Below, piece after piece: positions 10,813-23,830 of a DNA stretch of 64,000 nt. The stretch's first letter is position 1. Every line of letters starts with the position of its first letter. The position numbers were made by a program, and so were the translations under genes. The stretch is from assembly GCA_026120185.1 (NCBI GenBank), contig JANUWF010003368.1, positions 3,038,001-3,102,000 of the forward strand, read 5' to 3'. The notes under the pieces were generated by a model, which was not told the DNA's origin, made no database searches, and saw only the letters and a list, made by a program, of their open reading frames with translations. This DNA is from Voacanga thouarsii (taxonomy: Eukaryota > Streptophyta > Magnoliopsida > Gentianales > Apocynaceae).

Positions 10813-13340
10813 TGAGTCCTACCTAATGGGAAAGATGACCAAGAGGTCATTTGCCCTTAAGGCGGATAGAGCTAATGAGGTATAGAGTCATGTTCACACT
10901 AATATGTGTGGTCCTCTGTCTACACCAGCTAGAGGAGGTTTTGAGTACTTTATCACTTTCACGGATGATTGTACAAGGTTTGGTTATATTTACCTGATGA
11001 GATGCAAGTCTAACTCTTTTGACAAGTTCAAAGAGTTTAAGGCTGAAGTGGAGCATCAAACAAGTAAATTAATCAAGACCTTACAATCGGATCGTGGTGG
11101 AGACTACTTCCTTGTTGAATTCAAGGATTACATGGTACATCATAGGATAGTATCCCAACTCTCTGCGCCAAGGACGCCCTAGCAGAACGGAATAGTTGAG
11201 AGAAGGAACAGGACATTGATGGAAATGGTCCGAAGTATGATGTCTCATGCTACTCTTCCGGTGTCCCTTTGGGGAAATTCCCTAGAAACAGCAGCATATA
11301 TTCTAAATTAGGTACCTTCCAAGTCAGTAATTAGGGCTTCTTATGAGATATGGACTGGGCGTAAGCTAAGTCTGAATTATCTCAGAATATAGGGTTGTCC
11401 AACTTATGTACTGGTTAAGGGAGACAAGTTGGAACAAAGATCAAAATGATGCTATTTTGTTGGGTATCCAAAAGGAATAAAGGGTGGTTACTTTTATCAT
11501 TCTAAGGGGCGGAAAGTACTAGTTAGAACCAATGCTAGATACTTGGAGGATAATCAAAGTAAATCCACAAAAAGTTCAACTAGGTTGGAACTGGAAGAGA
11601 AGTTATCTTCAAAAGCAACTTCTTCTGACCCGATTGTGGAACAAGAAAAAGCACAGCCTCAAGAGCCTATACATATGGAGCCTCATCGTAGTGGTAGAGT
11701 GTCTAGAGTTCCGGAGAGATGGACAGGAGAAGCTTTCGAGCTGGTCTCCGACTATCAAGAACAAGACCACACTAGATACAAGGAGGATATTGCTGATGTC
11801 GATGCAAATCTGTGGCATGAAATAATAAAAGCCGAGATTGAGTCTATGTATCTCAACCAGGTTTGGGATCATGTAGCTTCACCTAAAGGGATAAAACCCA
11901 TAAGGTGTAAATGGGTATACAAGAGAAAGAGGGGAATAAATGGAAAGTTGGAAACCTTCAAAGCTACGCTTGTGGCGAAAGGGTATACTCAGAAAAAGGG
12001 AATCGATTATGAGGAAACCTTTTCCCCAGTAGCCATGCTTAAGTCCATCCATATCCTCATTGCCATCGCATGTCATTATGACTAAGAGATATGGCAAATG
12101 AATGTCAAGACGGTATTTTTAAATGGCCATTTTAGTAAAGACATCTATATGTCTCAACCGGAAGGTTTTATTGCTGAGGGCCAAGAGCATATGCTTTGCA
12201 AGCTTAAGAAGTCCATATATGGACTTAAGCAGGCATCAAGGCATGGAACATTCGTTTTGATAAGACTATAAAGTCTTATGATTTTATTCAAAACGAGGAT
12301 GAACCATGCGTATACAAGAAGCTTGAAAGCATTAATGTGATTTTTCTTGTCTTGTATGTGGATAATATTCTACTCATTGGAAATGATGTAGGGTCATTAT
12401 CATCTACAAAGGTTTGGTTGTTTAGTCAATTTAGTATGAAGGACTTGAGATAAGCCAGCTACATTCTCTGGATTAGACTTCTTAGAAATAAAAAGCAGAG
12501 AATGTTAGGATTATCCCAAATTGCATACATTGACAAGATGCTGGCCAGGTATAGCATAAACTCATGCAAGGAAGCTCTAATTCCTTGCAGTCATGCGTTG
12601 TCATTTTCTTCAAGGGACTGCCCTAAGTCTCAAGAAGAAAAAGACAGAATGAGTAAGATTCCTTATGCTTCAGCTGTGGGAAGTCTCATGTACACCATGT
12701 CGTGTACTAGGCCAGATATCTGCTTTGCCGTAGGCTTGGTTAGTATATATTAGTCAAACCCTAGGAAGATTCATTGGCAAGCTATAAAGCATATACTCAA
12801 ATACCTCAAGGGAACGAAAGATTATATGCTGGTTTACAGGGCTGATGACTTGGTTCCTACAGGATACACAGACTCAGACTTCAAGGCGGATAAGGAAGAG
12901 AGAAAATCCACAGTGGATATATCTTCACCTTGTCTGGAGGAGCTATTTCATGGAGAAGTATCAAGAAATCTTGCATTGCTGATTCAACCATGGAAGCTAA
13001 GTATGTGGCAGCTTCAGAGGCATCCAAGAAAGCAGTCTGGCTCTAGAAGTTCTTTTCAGAACTTGGAGTCGTGCCACATGGACAGGGCGATTGTGATGTA
13101 TTGCGACAACACTGGAGTAATATCACGAACAAAAGAACCTAGGAACCACAAGAAGATGAAGCACATCGAGAAGAAGTACCACCTGATCCGAGATTTCATC
13201 CAGAGACAAGAAGTCATGGTGGAATAGATTCCCTCTGAGAACAATCTAGCAGATCATTTCACCAAGCTTTTGGCTGAGAGAGTCTTCAAGAGATACTTAG
13301 ACGCCATAGGGGTGGGCACCTACGGACTTACTTGGTCTTA
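10813..13340 (+). pseudogene. Copia-A integrase, reverse transcriptase and RNase H (broken)
   Basis: Integrase resumes with the CC half of its zinc finger and the core GPLSTPARGGFEYFITFTDD, LQSDRGGDYF and a QNGIVERRNR block (glutamate kept). A GYPKGIKGGYFY motif and a charged linker follow. Reverse transcriptase starts near 11800 (IKPIRCKWVYKRKRGINGK, LVAKGYTQKKGIDYEETFSPV), with a stop at 12083 and shifts around 12240. Its catalytic box at 12355-12366 reads YVDN instead of YVDD. RNase H covers about 12770-13300, ending in the conserved NLADHFTKLLAERVFKRYL. Several stops and frameshifts make it non-functional. The gene order and motifs leave no doubt about the family; the coding order IN before RT is copia-specific. 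Confidence 0.9.
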
Positions 13341-13357
13341 GAGTGCAAGTAGGAGAT

Positions 13358-14782
13358 TGTTGGGATGTATGCACTCTTAGACTAGGTTTCTAATGTAAAA
13401 ATCAAATGTTTTAATAAAAAATTTATTTTCAAAATTTATTTGTGAATTTACAATTTTATTTGTGCACAATTACGTTTGGAAAACACCCATTGTGTTTAAG
13501 TAAGTGGTCCATGTGAATGGAGGTCTTTCACAGTAAGGTATAGATCACGGGTTACTTAGCACATAAATTTTTGTTCTTAACCGAATGATGAGAATAGGAA
13601 TCTCATCATATTTAGGTTATTATATTGTGAATTCTAAATGGGGAATGGCTTACCTTTAGCCAGTGAGTAATCCACTCACTTCATGACATAAACGTATTTT
13701 GAATACGTAGAACAGGACCTGTAGTAGTGGTTTCTTAAAAGTACTATATGGTAGAAACCTAGACTAGTACCGCTACAGCGTGGACTAGTACTCTACGACT
13801 TGAGTATGAGTTGGTGGTCTGACGAAGCTAGAAGCATATATTTTGATATGCTATAGTTGAGGTTTTATTATAGGGCCAATATACTTGTATGTTGGGTATA
13901 TGTGACTAGTTAGTTAAGACAGACTTATACAAGATAGTTTCTATACTATATCGCCCCTTGTGGTTATCTGAATGATCTAAATATCTAAGGCCCTAGGAAA
14001 CATGACTTGGATTTTTGCTTTAGGATAGTTCCCTTGGAAAGCGGAAACAATCGAGGAGGTCGTGGATCATAGGACTAAAGGCCTAAGGATGGTAGTGTCA
14101 TTTAGAGAGGTGTTAGTACACTTCTTCCTCTCTAAATGTACAGCGACGTATAGAGGAGTATTTTTGTCATTACACCTATAGGTCGGAGATTTTGCTAACG
14201 CAACATTGTCCTTGGGGTCAATATTTTCTTATGGTGATATTACAAAATATTTAAAATGAAAAATACAGCTATTTATATGGCAAGGGTATTTTGATCATTT
14301 TAGTAACCAAGACGGTGTGTCTTTTGGTCCCCAGTATAGACCGTGAGTCCTAAATAAATACAGGTTAAGAGATTGATTTTAAATTAAATAGAATTATTTT
14401 ATTTAAGTGGCCTAATTTAATTATTGGGCTAGAATAAAATAGAGGTCCATGGAGAGAGAATTAATTAAATTGGTTTGGTGGGTTAATTAATTATTCAGGG
14501 CTTTGATCCAATTTGAATAATTAGGGATTAACCTGGGACTAAACTAATTTAGGCTTATTTAATTGAACTGGTTTATTTGAGCTGAAAAATTAATTATTTG
14601 TTAGGCCATTGAGTTGGTTCTAACTAGAATAATTAATTAAGCTAAGTAGGTTAAACCAATAGTCCAATGGCCCAATCCAGTTTAACCTAGGATTTTTTAT
14701 TTAGGTTAAACAGGAGGATTGGAAATAACGTTATTGCAATTAGACACATAAGAAAGACTCTTCTTCTCTGTGGAATTTCCAG

Positions 14783-14819
<37 letters not shown>

Positions 14820-15189
14820 TCTCTCCAGAAAATTCCCTAGCTCATTAGTTGTTCACCAAACGGTAGTTAAGCAGGCCATATACTGGAAGACCGAGAGTTT
14901 GGCATTCACATACATGCAAAGGTAGAGTAGGAGGCTTGCAAGAATCGCACCAGAGACTTCTACCAGCACACCTACACCGGTTGCACACATTCCGGTACAG
15001 CCAACACTTAGAACGAGAAAAAGAAGTAAAATTTTTAAAACCTTGGGATTGGGACAAGGAGCAACCGGTGCCGGCTAGGGCTGCCCGAGCTGGCGTCGGC
15101 CCTACCCTGGAATCTCTGTTCTTATTTTTTAGTTTTTTTACGTTTGCTTCCGCTTCGTGCTTCGTGTTTTCCCGTTTTCCATACCTTCA
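13358..15189 (+). repeat. Copia-A 3' LTR
   Basis: The 1832-bp repeat runs from TGTTGGGATG to ACCTTCA and is preceded by the short purine tract AGTAGGAGA at 13348-13356. It matches the 5' LTR and the solo LTR at 29074-30880. GC-rich words lie at 15064-15076 and 15091-15102. A CT microsatellite is at about 14786-14822. Confidence 0.9.
14786..14822. repeat. CT microsatellite in the Copia-A 3' LTR
   Basis: An almost uninterrupted run of CT dinucleotides lies here. The 5' LTR has a shorter run at 3968-3984, so the tract has changed length since insertion. Confidence 0.9.
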
Positions 15190-15194
15190 CCCCA
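15190..15194. repeat. Target-site duplication CCCCA, right copy (Copia-A)
   Basis: CCCCA follows the 3' LTR directly and matches 1023-1027. Confidence 0.9.
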
Positions 15195-16400
15195 ACCTTA
15201 AATGCCATAAATATGAGTCAATGATGTTGTCCTTCCTCTTCTTATTTACAGGTTCAGTTTGAGTGTTATTTGCTTGATTGTTAATTGAATTTATGGAGAA
15301 TAAATTTCTATATATGTGACCAATACTTAAAGCATTTCTATCTCTACTAATAGTAATACTAGAATGAAAAGAAATAAAATACCCAGAATTAAAAAGCTTA
15401 GCAATTAAAACCAAATTCTATTTGAAACCATGTATATATAAAATATTCTTCAATAAAAGAATTCTATTACAATCAAAATCTAGTTCTAGATTTCCCACTG
15501 CTCGAGCGCATACTCGTGCTTCATTTTTCACATGGAGATGATGCTTGCCCTTCCTATGTCTCCTTATCCTTCTAAATCCATACAAGGAGTTACAAATATG
15601 GTCAGTGGCTCTAGAATAAATAATTCAAGTGGTTGATGATCCAACCATTGTTATTAACTCTAGGCAGAAGTCATACCTGTGGAATTCTTCTTAGCTAAAA
15701 GATCTAGATGCTCTTTTTTCTAGTCTTTCTTTTTGTCGCATTTAAAGAAATTTCCCTTGGGCTTGTCTTTAGGTTAGGACTTAGGCTAGGCCCTTAGCTT
15801 TTCTTTCTTCTTTTTGAACTTTCTGGACTTGGGCCCAATTTTTGAAGAAGATAATTTAGCAACAAAAACCTTAGACTATGGCTTTATGGCTTTCTCCTCC
15901 ATCTGGAGCTCCCTTATCAATTCTGTTAGAGTCATCTCTAACTTGTTCATATTTTAGTTCAACTTGAACTGTGAGAAAAAGCCTGACAAAGCCTCAAGGA
16001 CCATCTCTACCTAGTTCTTGAGGTTAATAGTGGTCTCCAGGACTTCTACCTCCTCAAAAGTAGCAATCATCTTGAGTATATGTTCCCTAACTGATACTCC
16101 CTTAGCTATCTTGGTGCTCATGATTACTCTAAGAGCCTCTTATCTCATGGGCCGGCTCTTGTTAATGGGCATAGTAACCAATAATATGCTAATATCGTAA
16201 GAAGTAGCCATATGATTATGTTTGGATTAGACCACATTTGACATGGAGGCCAACGTATAGCAGCAAGCTATCTTATCGACTTCTTCCATCCATTTTCAAC
16301 CTCTCACTCCTCATTAGTGGAACTCTCCCCAATCACATAGGGATCATACATGACATATTTATGCTTTTCTATAATGAGTATTATGTCTAGATTCCTTTTC
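15195..16400 (-). pseudogene. Copia-B gag, protease and pre-integrase (broken)
   Basis: On the minus strand, read from right to left, this gives a copia Gag (around 16390-15950), a lysine-rich linker, a damaged zinc knuckle near 15690-15735 (an FKC..KKK-type remnant), a protease remnant with SRATDHIC near 15610, and the pre-integrase region at 15414-15190 (LFNSGYFISFHSS, then NNIDSYLWHLRLG-like). It is colinear with Copia-A 6049-7300 but more decayed. It continues into 254-1022 beyond the Copia-A insertion. Gag position 16018-16260 shows the conserved KEHILKMI-type helix. Confidence 0.8.
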
Positions 16401-18160
16401 TAATTGATATAGTTTTGACTTTTAATTTATTCTCATGGAGAATAACGGCCAAGGGACTGCAAGAACTATCACTGACTATTTCTAAAATTCAAAAAATAAA
16501 AATTCTCAGTTTGTGAAAATAAACAAATAATTTTTGCACTTTTTCTTTATATTAAAAACTAAAAATTGCCAACTCTGTCATTATTATCTATAATATGATC
16601 AATTTTAGCTCTTAGAAAAGCTGACATAACTTCTTGAGAAGAATAACAGTTTTCTAAGTTAAATGTGCTAACAACTACTAATAAACTACCCTTCTAGGTA
16701 ATGATTTGGAAGATAACTCTATTGATAAGATGGTCATTTCTTCTTATTTCCTATTAATAAACCTCATACTATGACCTCCAATGTGGATTGGCTAATCATA
16801 GCACGTATCTCGAGTATGTCAATCCATTAGCTCTAGATCCTTATGGAATCTCCATCTTTTATGGGTTCACTCTCAATGTGATGCGAAGAGACCCACAATC
16901 TTTAATGAAGACCATGATGGAAACCACGGGGTCATTGGAACCCCTCTCTCACTTAGTCCTTTAAATAGGGGTTTTTTAGAAAAATATCTTTTAAAAAAAA
17001 TTCATTAGGCTTTTCCCTTAACTCTCATAAAATATCTAAACCCATATTTCTATGCCAAGATTGATACCTCTAAGAGATTTACCATGGATTAATTTTATTT
17101 AAGTTAAAAACTTAATGATTTTAAAAAATTTCCATTAAAACTTTCTTGAGACTTTAGTCTCTATTTTTCTAACAAAAAAGTTTTAATAAAATTAATTAAA
17201 TTGGTTTTCATTAACTTACACAAAATATCTAAATCCAAATATTCTTTGTGTCAATGATACAAAACATTTGAGAGAATAAACAAGAATTAATTTTGTTCCA
17301 AGTTAATAAACCTTTTAATTAAAAACAAAAGCATTTTTTTCAAGACTTTAATCTTGAAAAATGTTCACTTGGTAAAGGAAATACCATGCTAAAAAAATAT
17401 AGACATTTTTTATGCATTTTCTATCTTTTTAAATCCTAAGTGATCACATAAATAGATTAAACAAATTAATTTAATTTAATTTAATTAATAGCTTGTTTAA
17501 TGCTGGTCTCTTTACAACCTTTTACATGCAAAATATTTTCAAAATATAACTATTGCATAAAAATAATCTTGTATGGTTTGGGACCAAAAAGAAAATGAAA
17601 AAATTACATTGAAAAAATTTATACAACTCCTTAGAAGACCCACAACTTGAAGCGGACCAAAAACTAAACCCCGATCCACATGGAACCTGGATTCGCATGG
17701 TACTACCCCTAGGCTGCCTGGGAAGTCCCTGGGCAGCCGAGGAGTTCCCTAGGCTGCCTAGGGTACCTTTCCTAGGCGATCTAGCAACCTTTCTGGGCAT
17801 TCTCCTTCCTAAAATTTTGAAACTGCTTCGTTTTCCTCCACTGTTCTTTCATCTTTTTGTTCATCTTCTCTATATTCTTCATTTACAGGCTTTGTGTTTT
17901 TATAAAAATATAAGAAAATCAAATCTCCTCTTAAAACATGATTGCTTATGCCATTTAAACCAAGCTTACACGAGATCTCAAGAAAAACAATAAAGCTTGA
18001 AGTAAATTTACAGTGGCCCTATGCCTCCATTCGCAAGGCTTACAGAGCTTGTACCCAAAATAAAAATACAGGGGATCTCAGGCATAAAAACAACAAATTA
18101 ACTTGTTGATTTTAGTTAGCCTAGCACGTTTGCCATGAAACAACCTGCACTAATACCACA
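16401..18160 (-). other. Copia-B untranslated leader and primer binding site
   Basis: This is 1.76 kb of AT-rich leader without a gene, the same length as in Copia-A. The primer site is at 18147-18158 as GCACTAATACCA on the plus strand, two changes from the complement of TGGTATCAGAGC. The conserved leader block lies at about 16740-16965. A GC-rich island at 17700-17790 has four CCTAGG-based self-complementary words. The open frames crossing that island on both strands are not supported as genes. Confidence 0.75.
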
Positions 18161-20060
18161 TGAAAGCAGATTGAAGAAAAACAAATAGAGGAAAAACTAG
18201 AACTGGTGTTTAGGAACAATTTTTGTCTCTGTGTTTAGGAACAAGCTTTAAAAAAATTCCTATACCTCTATGTTTAGGAACAATTTTTGTCTACACAAGC
18301 TGTGTTGAAACACCTGGATTAATCACCGGTGGCTACGTAAAGATCCTGGTGACAGTCCTGCAAGCCTTCTGCTTCTTTTTTATATGAACGCAAGATCTAT
18401 GATCTTTCAGAATATATTCTTTGCCTAATACCACCGATGAAAGCAATAAGACTAAGCAATTTTGGTCTCCAATCTTTTTAACAATTTGCTGACAAGCAGT
18501 ACCAAAAAGTTTTTTTTTTTTTTTTTTTTTTGCCTACTACTTCGACTAGAGAAGATAAGGAAACATAGAGAGAAACTATTAAATGAGAGAGAAAGTGTGT
18601 GTGCAACATCTCATCTATGAGATAAATCACACACTACACTGACCACATATCTCTATTATCCTTGGATTTTAAACCTTAACAGAATACATATCAATGAAGT
18701 CTATCCACACAAATGACTTAGCCAACTAGCCCAAGTCGAATTGGGCTTGGATCCCTTAGTCCAATCTATTAAGTCAACCTTAAATTATTTATTTATTCTT
18801 TGACTAATAAAAGCTTATAAATAAATATTTTAATTAACCCAAATGGACTACAATAATTTCTCAAGTTGTTTCCTAGTTTAGGACTAGGCTAATTCTAATT
18901 ATTCAAATTGGGTTCAAGCCCTGAATAATAAATTAACCTACTAAACCAGATATTTAATTTATTCTCTCTTGGGCCTTTTATTTTATTTTAACCCCATAAT
19001 AAATTAGGTCACCTGAATAAAATAAAACCTATCTTTATTTAAGACTATTTTCTTAACCCAAAATTAACTAGGACTTATGGGCTATTCTGAGAACCAAAAG
19101 ACATATCATCCTTAGCTATTAAAATGTCCAAAATAATCCTACTATTAAATTAACTATATTTTTTATTTTTAAATATTTTCTATTATCACCATAAGAAAAT
19201 ATTGACCCTAAGGACAATGTTGCATGTAGCAATGTCTCTGACCAACTGGTGTTATGACTAAAATACCTCTCTACGTAGCATCATTCATTTAGAGAGGAAA
19301 CAGTGTACGAATACCTTTCTAAACGACATTTATCATCATTAGACCTCTAGTCCAATGGCCCAAACTTCTTAGAATATTTCTGTTTTACCAGGGAGCTACT
19401 CTTAAGCAAATATTCAAGTCATATTCCCTAGGGTTTTGGATCAATAAACCATTTCGACAGTTACAAGGGGCGACATCTCCAATAGGAGCATAGAAGCTCT
19501 CTTCTATGAATCTACCTTAACTAACTGGTCATACATACCCAACATACAAGTATATTAGTTCTACAGTAGAACCCCACATATAGTACATCAAAGTACATGC
19601 TTCTAGTTTCACTAGACCAGTAATACATACTCAAGTCGTAGGGTGTAAGTCTACACTATAGCTGTCGTAGTTTGAGTTTCTCTTATTTTAGTACTTTGGA
19701 AAACTATTACTTTGGGTCTAGTTCAACATATTCTAAATACATTTATACCATGAAGTAAGTAAACTATCGCTGGTTAAAGATAATCTATTCCACGTTTTGA
19801 ATTTATAGCATAATGACTTTTATCCTAATGAGATTCCTATTTTCATTAACTGGTTAAGAACTATTGTTTATGATAAAGTAACCTATATCCATACTTTATA
19901 GTGAAGGACCTTCATTCACATAGATCACATAGGTCTTTTCTAACATAAATCATAGTTTATAAATTAAAGTAAATGAACACAAATATTATTGAGAATAAAA
20001 CTTTTATTTATTAATTCGAATTAACATCAAATACGTAGTTTGAGGGCATACATTCCAACA
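18161..20060 (-). repeat. Copia-B 5' LTR
   Basis: The 1900-bp repeat starts, on the minus strand, TGTTGGAATGTATGCCC at 20060 and ends at 18161 next to the primer site. Its middle (19190-19450) aligns with the Copia-A LTR, so the two are subfamilies of one lineage. A T tract of more than 20 bases lies at about 18510-18531. The matching 3' LTR must lie left of the window. The next five plus-strand bases, GCTAA, are the candidate target duplication but the partner is not visible. Confidence 0.85.
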
Positions 20061-20712
20061 GCTAAATCTTCATGTCCCTTGTGTGCTTAATCTCTTGTAG
20101 ATTTTGTGTATTAGGGTGTTGATTTAATGGACTTATTTCATTAGATCTAGAGTTCTTAGTTGTTTGAATAACCTAGGGTTCTATCTTTTGAAAAAGTGTG
20201 TGGGTTTTCTTGTTATTTGAATGCTAAATCTTTTATTTGAATTTTGAAAAGATCCTAATTTTCTTATGTGCTTTTTAGCTTGTATTAGTTGAGCTTGAAG
20301 AAGAAGATAAAGAGAGGCTCATAGTGATTATAGGGTCATTGTAAGCCATGAAAGTTCTTTGATTGGAGTGACTAGGATGTCTGTAAGCACTCATGCCATA
20401 AAAGATGAGTCATACCAATAAAGAGAAAATAAAATACCTTGTAGAGACATTGTAGGAGGTGGGAATTTCACTAATATGATTAGTATTTCATTGGTGGAAG
20501 AATTAGGCCTGGACACCTTTAAGCAACCTAAGCCTTACTAATTGCAATAGCTTAATGATATTGGGGAGATAAGAGTCAATATACAGGTAATGGTATCATT
20601 TAACATAGGAAAGTATAAAGATGAAGTGACATGTAATGTGGTTCCCATGCAAGCGAGATACTTTTGTTGAGGAATCCATGGTAATGTGATAGAAAAGTGA
20701 TTCAGGATAGGA
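20061..20712 (+). pseudogene. Gypsy-1, first piece: LTR remnant and protease region
   Basis: From about 20430 the sequence encodes a Ty3/gypsy protease region, decayed, that aligns residue for residue with Gypsy-2 24150-24400: a GGGNFTNMIS active-site remnant, SLVEELGLDTF, KQPKPY, VVPMQA and LLLRNPW. Bases 20061-20280 resemble the end of a gypsy LTR (compare 46900-47060), which would put the 5' LTR here with gag deleted; this part is uncertain. The protease is cut at 20712 by Gypsy-2 and continues at 26397. Gypsy-1 is among the oldest elements in the window because three others lie inside it. Confidence 0.7.
20708..20712. repeat. Target-site duplication TAGGA, left copy (Gypsy-2)
   Basis: TAGGA precedes the TGATGAG start of the Gypsy-2 5' LTR and recurs at 26392-26396. 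Joining the flanks restores the protease frame of Gypsy-1. Confidence 0.9.
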
Positions 20713-21717
20713 TGATGAGACTCCATTTCATCATGAAGGACAAGGACCGATGACAATAGCTAAGTCCAAGAAGCTTCTAGATGATTTCCAATTGATCATC
20801 AAACCATGCTTGAGGATGAAAGAGGATTAGAAGGTTGAGGAAGCTAACTAAGAGTCCATGTTAATGACCATCCACGAAGGACCCCAACAAGAACTCAAAT
20901 CGGCAGCAAAGGCGGACGAAACTTAACCAAGGAAGGCTTTCCAGAGAATAGCCGGCGCTAGCTCCAAGCAATCAAACCGGCGCCGGCTCCATTCTGTCCA
21001 ACAGCACCTCAATCACAACATGAACCAGCTCGAAGACAGATCCAAACCGGCGCTGGCTGTGATGTCCAAACTGGCGCCGGCTTCCCTCTGGGCAGTCGAT
21101 GACTACTCTGCATTTTAATGCTTTTCTCCGATTTTCTTCACTTTTAATTGCTTGTAAAGACTTATTATGACTCTAAACTGTAATTAAACCTCAAGGATTA
21201 CTTAGCTTGGGTTAGGATAGTATAAATAGTATCTTTAGTGATTTGACAACACAATACACTTCACTTTAATTCAAATTTAAGAAGAAAATCTTGAGAGGCC
21301 CTAGCCTCCTTATTCATCTTGTTCAAGACCAAGCTAAAGGGTTAGCCTTTCTTTTGTAAGAGTTTATAAATCTTTTAGATAATTCAATATTGTTTCTTTG
21401 AAGGGGTCTTAGTTGCTTTGTTCTTCTAAGGTTTGTTTGAAATCCAATATTTAGGTACCTATTTTCTCTATTCTATTTGTTCTTGTGTGCCTTTGTAGCT
21501 TCAAGGATATTGGGGTGAGATTATAGCAGAACTTTCTACTCATCTTGAGGGTCTTTGAGGCTTTGTTCTTCAAGAATTTGAAAGACTGTAGGTTGTTAGG
21601 TTACTTTCTCCTTTTGTCACAAAAAAAATTACTGTTTTAGGTCCTACTATTTGAACTGAACAGTTAGCCAACTAAAACACCCATAACACCAAGAAAAGCC
21701 ACCAAGAATTCGTATCA
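20713..21717 (+). repeat. Gypsy-2 5' LTR
   Basis: The LTR begins with sequence that in the 3' LTR is the end of the pol frame (…ETPLHHGGQGPMTRAR). A TATA box, TATAAATA, is at 21221-21228, followed by an untranslated R region. Four GC-rich words lie at 20950-20963, 20975-20990, 21045-21058 and 21069-21082. It ends ATTCGTATCA. Confidence 0.9.
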
Positions 21718-21724
21718 AAGAGTT

Positions 21725-21735
21725 TGGTATCAGAG
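21725..21735 (+). promoter_or_regulatory. Primer binding site of Gypsy-2
   Basis: TGGTATCAGAG begins eight bases after the LTR end and fits priming by initiator-Met tRNA. Confidence 0.85.
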
Positions 21736-22630
21736 AAGGAAAAGCTTTGATTCCCATCAAAGCTTGAAAACAAGAAAAGAAGCCCTACAAAGTGAAGAAA
21801 AGGGAAAATATAGAAATCCCGTAACTCAAAAACCTACTCCAAAAAGATCATGAAATCTTTGTTATAACTTGCTTTTTCTTTCAGGAAATTGCTCCTTGAT
21901 ATTGTTATAATCCTTGGGAACAAATTTATCTTGTGATTGTGGTGAAATTTGACTTCAATAAGGGTGAAAATGCTAATTGTTCTTAAGTGACGAGAATTGC
22001 ATCCAAGGTGTTTGATAAGTGTTCTATGAGAATATTTTTTGTTATAGTTGGGATCTTTGATTCTTAATTTTCATTCCTTGGAATATTTGGACTTGGTATA
22101 TCACTCTATTGTTGAATTCCATGTTCATTGAACTCAATTTTTCTATTGCACCTTTGTGATCATCTTGTTCTTATCATCCTAGTTCTAGTTGTTTTTGTTT
22201 TTATGTTCTTGCTAATTCTTGTTTGTTTCTTTCCTAGAAGTGATTTTTGTGTGTCTAGTGCTTGTTCTTGTGTTGATTGAATCCACCTTTCTTGAAATTC
22301 TTGACTTAAAACTTGTTTGCTTAAAGTGCCCAATAAGTGTTTGTTGAAATTCCCCTAAGACCCCCTAATTAGAAAATTCTTTTGATTTGTGTGATTCATT
22401 AAGTTAGACTAAAATTTTAGCCATTAGGGAGAATTAGGATTGAACAAGAAGGCTTGAATATTGAGAAAAATGCAAAAGGGAGAGCCTAATATTAAAAGAG
22501 CCTAAGAGAACAAACACGAGCATAGAGTGATCAACCTTGAGAGCTAACACGCAAGGAAGAGCGGTGAGGATCTATTTTTCTTTTTAATCTCTTTGTGTTG
22601 CAAGTATAAGTACGCAAATATTCCATCACC
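21736..22630 (+). other. Gypsy-2 untranslated leader
   Basis: This T-rich leader runs between the primer site and the gag start. I see no coding region, hairpin island or repeat that stands out. Confidence 0.6.
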
Positions 22631-23829
22631 ATGGCCCATGATCAAGAAATCTCTAGGTCTAATTCAAGTGGACCTAGTAGACCTCAAGAAGAACAAATTG
22701 ATGCTAGGGGTTTGCGTGAGGAGTTGCAAGCTATGATGAGGACTATGCAAAGCGAATTTCAAAACATGACAAGGGAGTTAATAAATCATCTTAGACAATC
22801 TTCTATCGTTACACAATGGAGAGTCCAAGAGCGATTTGAAGTGCCTAGTCCAAGGATGAGGGATGGTGAGACTCATACTCCTCCGTTACATGCCTAATAA
22901 GGGGAAGAGTGGGATAAGCATTCAATTGGGAGATTCCAACAAATTCCTATGAGAGAAGGAGTACATGGTATAAGAGGAGGAAAGGTAGAGGACAAAGAAG
23001 GATAGAGGGAATAATCTAAGAGGGTTAGAACGAGAATTTGAGGGAGTTGATGAGTGGTATGAGGGGGAACAAGTTGAGACCTTTAGGGAATATCATAGAG
23101 TATGGGATAATAGAGGAGAAAGGAGAGAAGAAAATGATGTGGAGAGGGAGTTGAGCCATATTAAATTGAAAGTGCCCACATTCTATGGTAAGAGTGACCT
23201 CGAAGCATATTTTGAGTGGGAGAGCAAAATAGAGATATTCCTAGAAAGCCATACCTATAATGAGATGTCTAAAGTGAGGTTGGTTATCTTGAGATTTTCG
23301 GAGTATGCTTTGGTATGGTGGGAGCAAATTAGTACTCAAATGAGACAAATGGGAGTGGAACCCATGGCTAGTTGGAATTTGTTGAAAGATATGATGAGGG
23401 CAATGTTTATACCACACCATTACTACAATGATCTCTACCAAAGGCTCCAATCACTCAAGTAGGGGATCAAGAGTGTGGAAGATTACCATAAGGAGATGGA
23501 AGTAATGTTGATGAGAGCTCAAATCAATGAAGATCCTAGAGTAACAAGAGCAAGGTTCTTGGGAGGATTAAATAGGACAATTGCTAATTTTGTATAATTG
23601 CATCCCTATAATCGTTTGGAGGATATGGTACATACCGCTATGAAGATTGAGAGGCAATTACTAGACTATCACTTTCAAACTCCAACATTTTTAGCAAGTT
23701 GCCAATTGAGAAAGATGAAGCCCCTAAGCCATTCCAAAAGGACTTCTACAAGCCTAGAAATGATTGGAAACCTAAGAAGGATTGGAAATCTAGGGAATGA
23801 TGGAACAAGGATAAGGAAAAAGCCATAGA
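22631..23829 (+). pseudogene. Gypsy-2 gag (broken)
   Basis: The likely start is the ATG at 22631 (MAHDQEISRSNSSGPSRP), since it is the first in a long open stretch after the leader. An N-terminal region with a short helix (EELQAMMRTMQSEFQNM) is followed by a stop at 22895 and a frame change. From 23139 there is a clear Retrotrans_gag domain: HIKLKVPTFYGKSDLEAYFE, LVWWEQI, and FIPHHYYNDLYQRLQSLK with a stop at 23460. The domain continues with a SVEDYHKEMEV-like block and a frame at 23598-23828 (NRLEDMVHTAMKIERQLL). Gag would assemble the particle. At least three disruptions are visible. Confidence 0.85.
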
Positions 23830-23830
23830 G

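Larger units (their letters stand above)
1028..15189 (+). mobile_element. Copia-A: complete but dead Ty1/copia retrotransposon with two nested solo LTRs
   Basis: The element has two LTRs beginning TGTTGGGATGTATGC and ending CCTTCA, a tRNA-Met-type primer binding site just after the 5' LTR, gag-protease-integrase-reverse transcriptase-RNase H order, and CCCCA duplications on both sides. Removing the two nested insertions (1656-3162 and 7362-10807, plus their duplicated target bases) leaves about 9.2 kb. The LTRs differ at roughly one base in ten by eye over their first hundred bases, so the insertion is old. The coding frame has stops and shifts and the reverse transcriptase motif is changed, so the copy cannot move on its own. 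It sits in antisense orientation inside Copia-B. Confidence 0.9.
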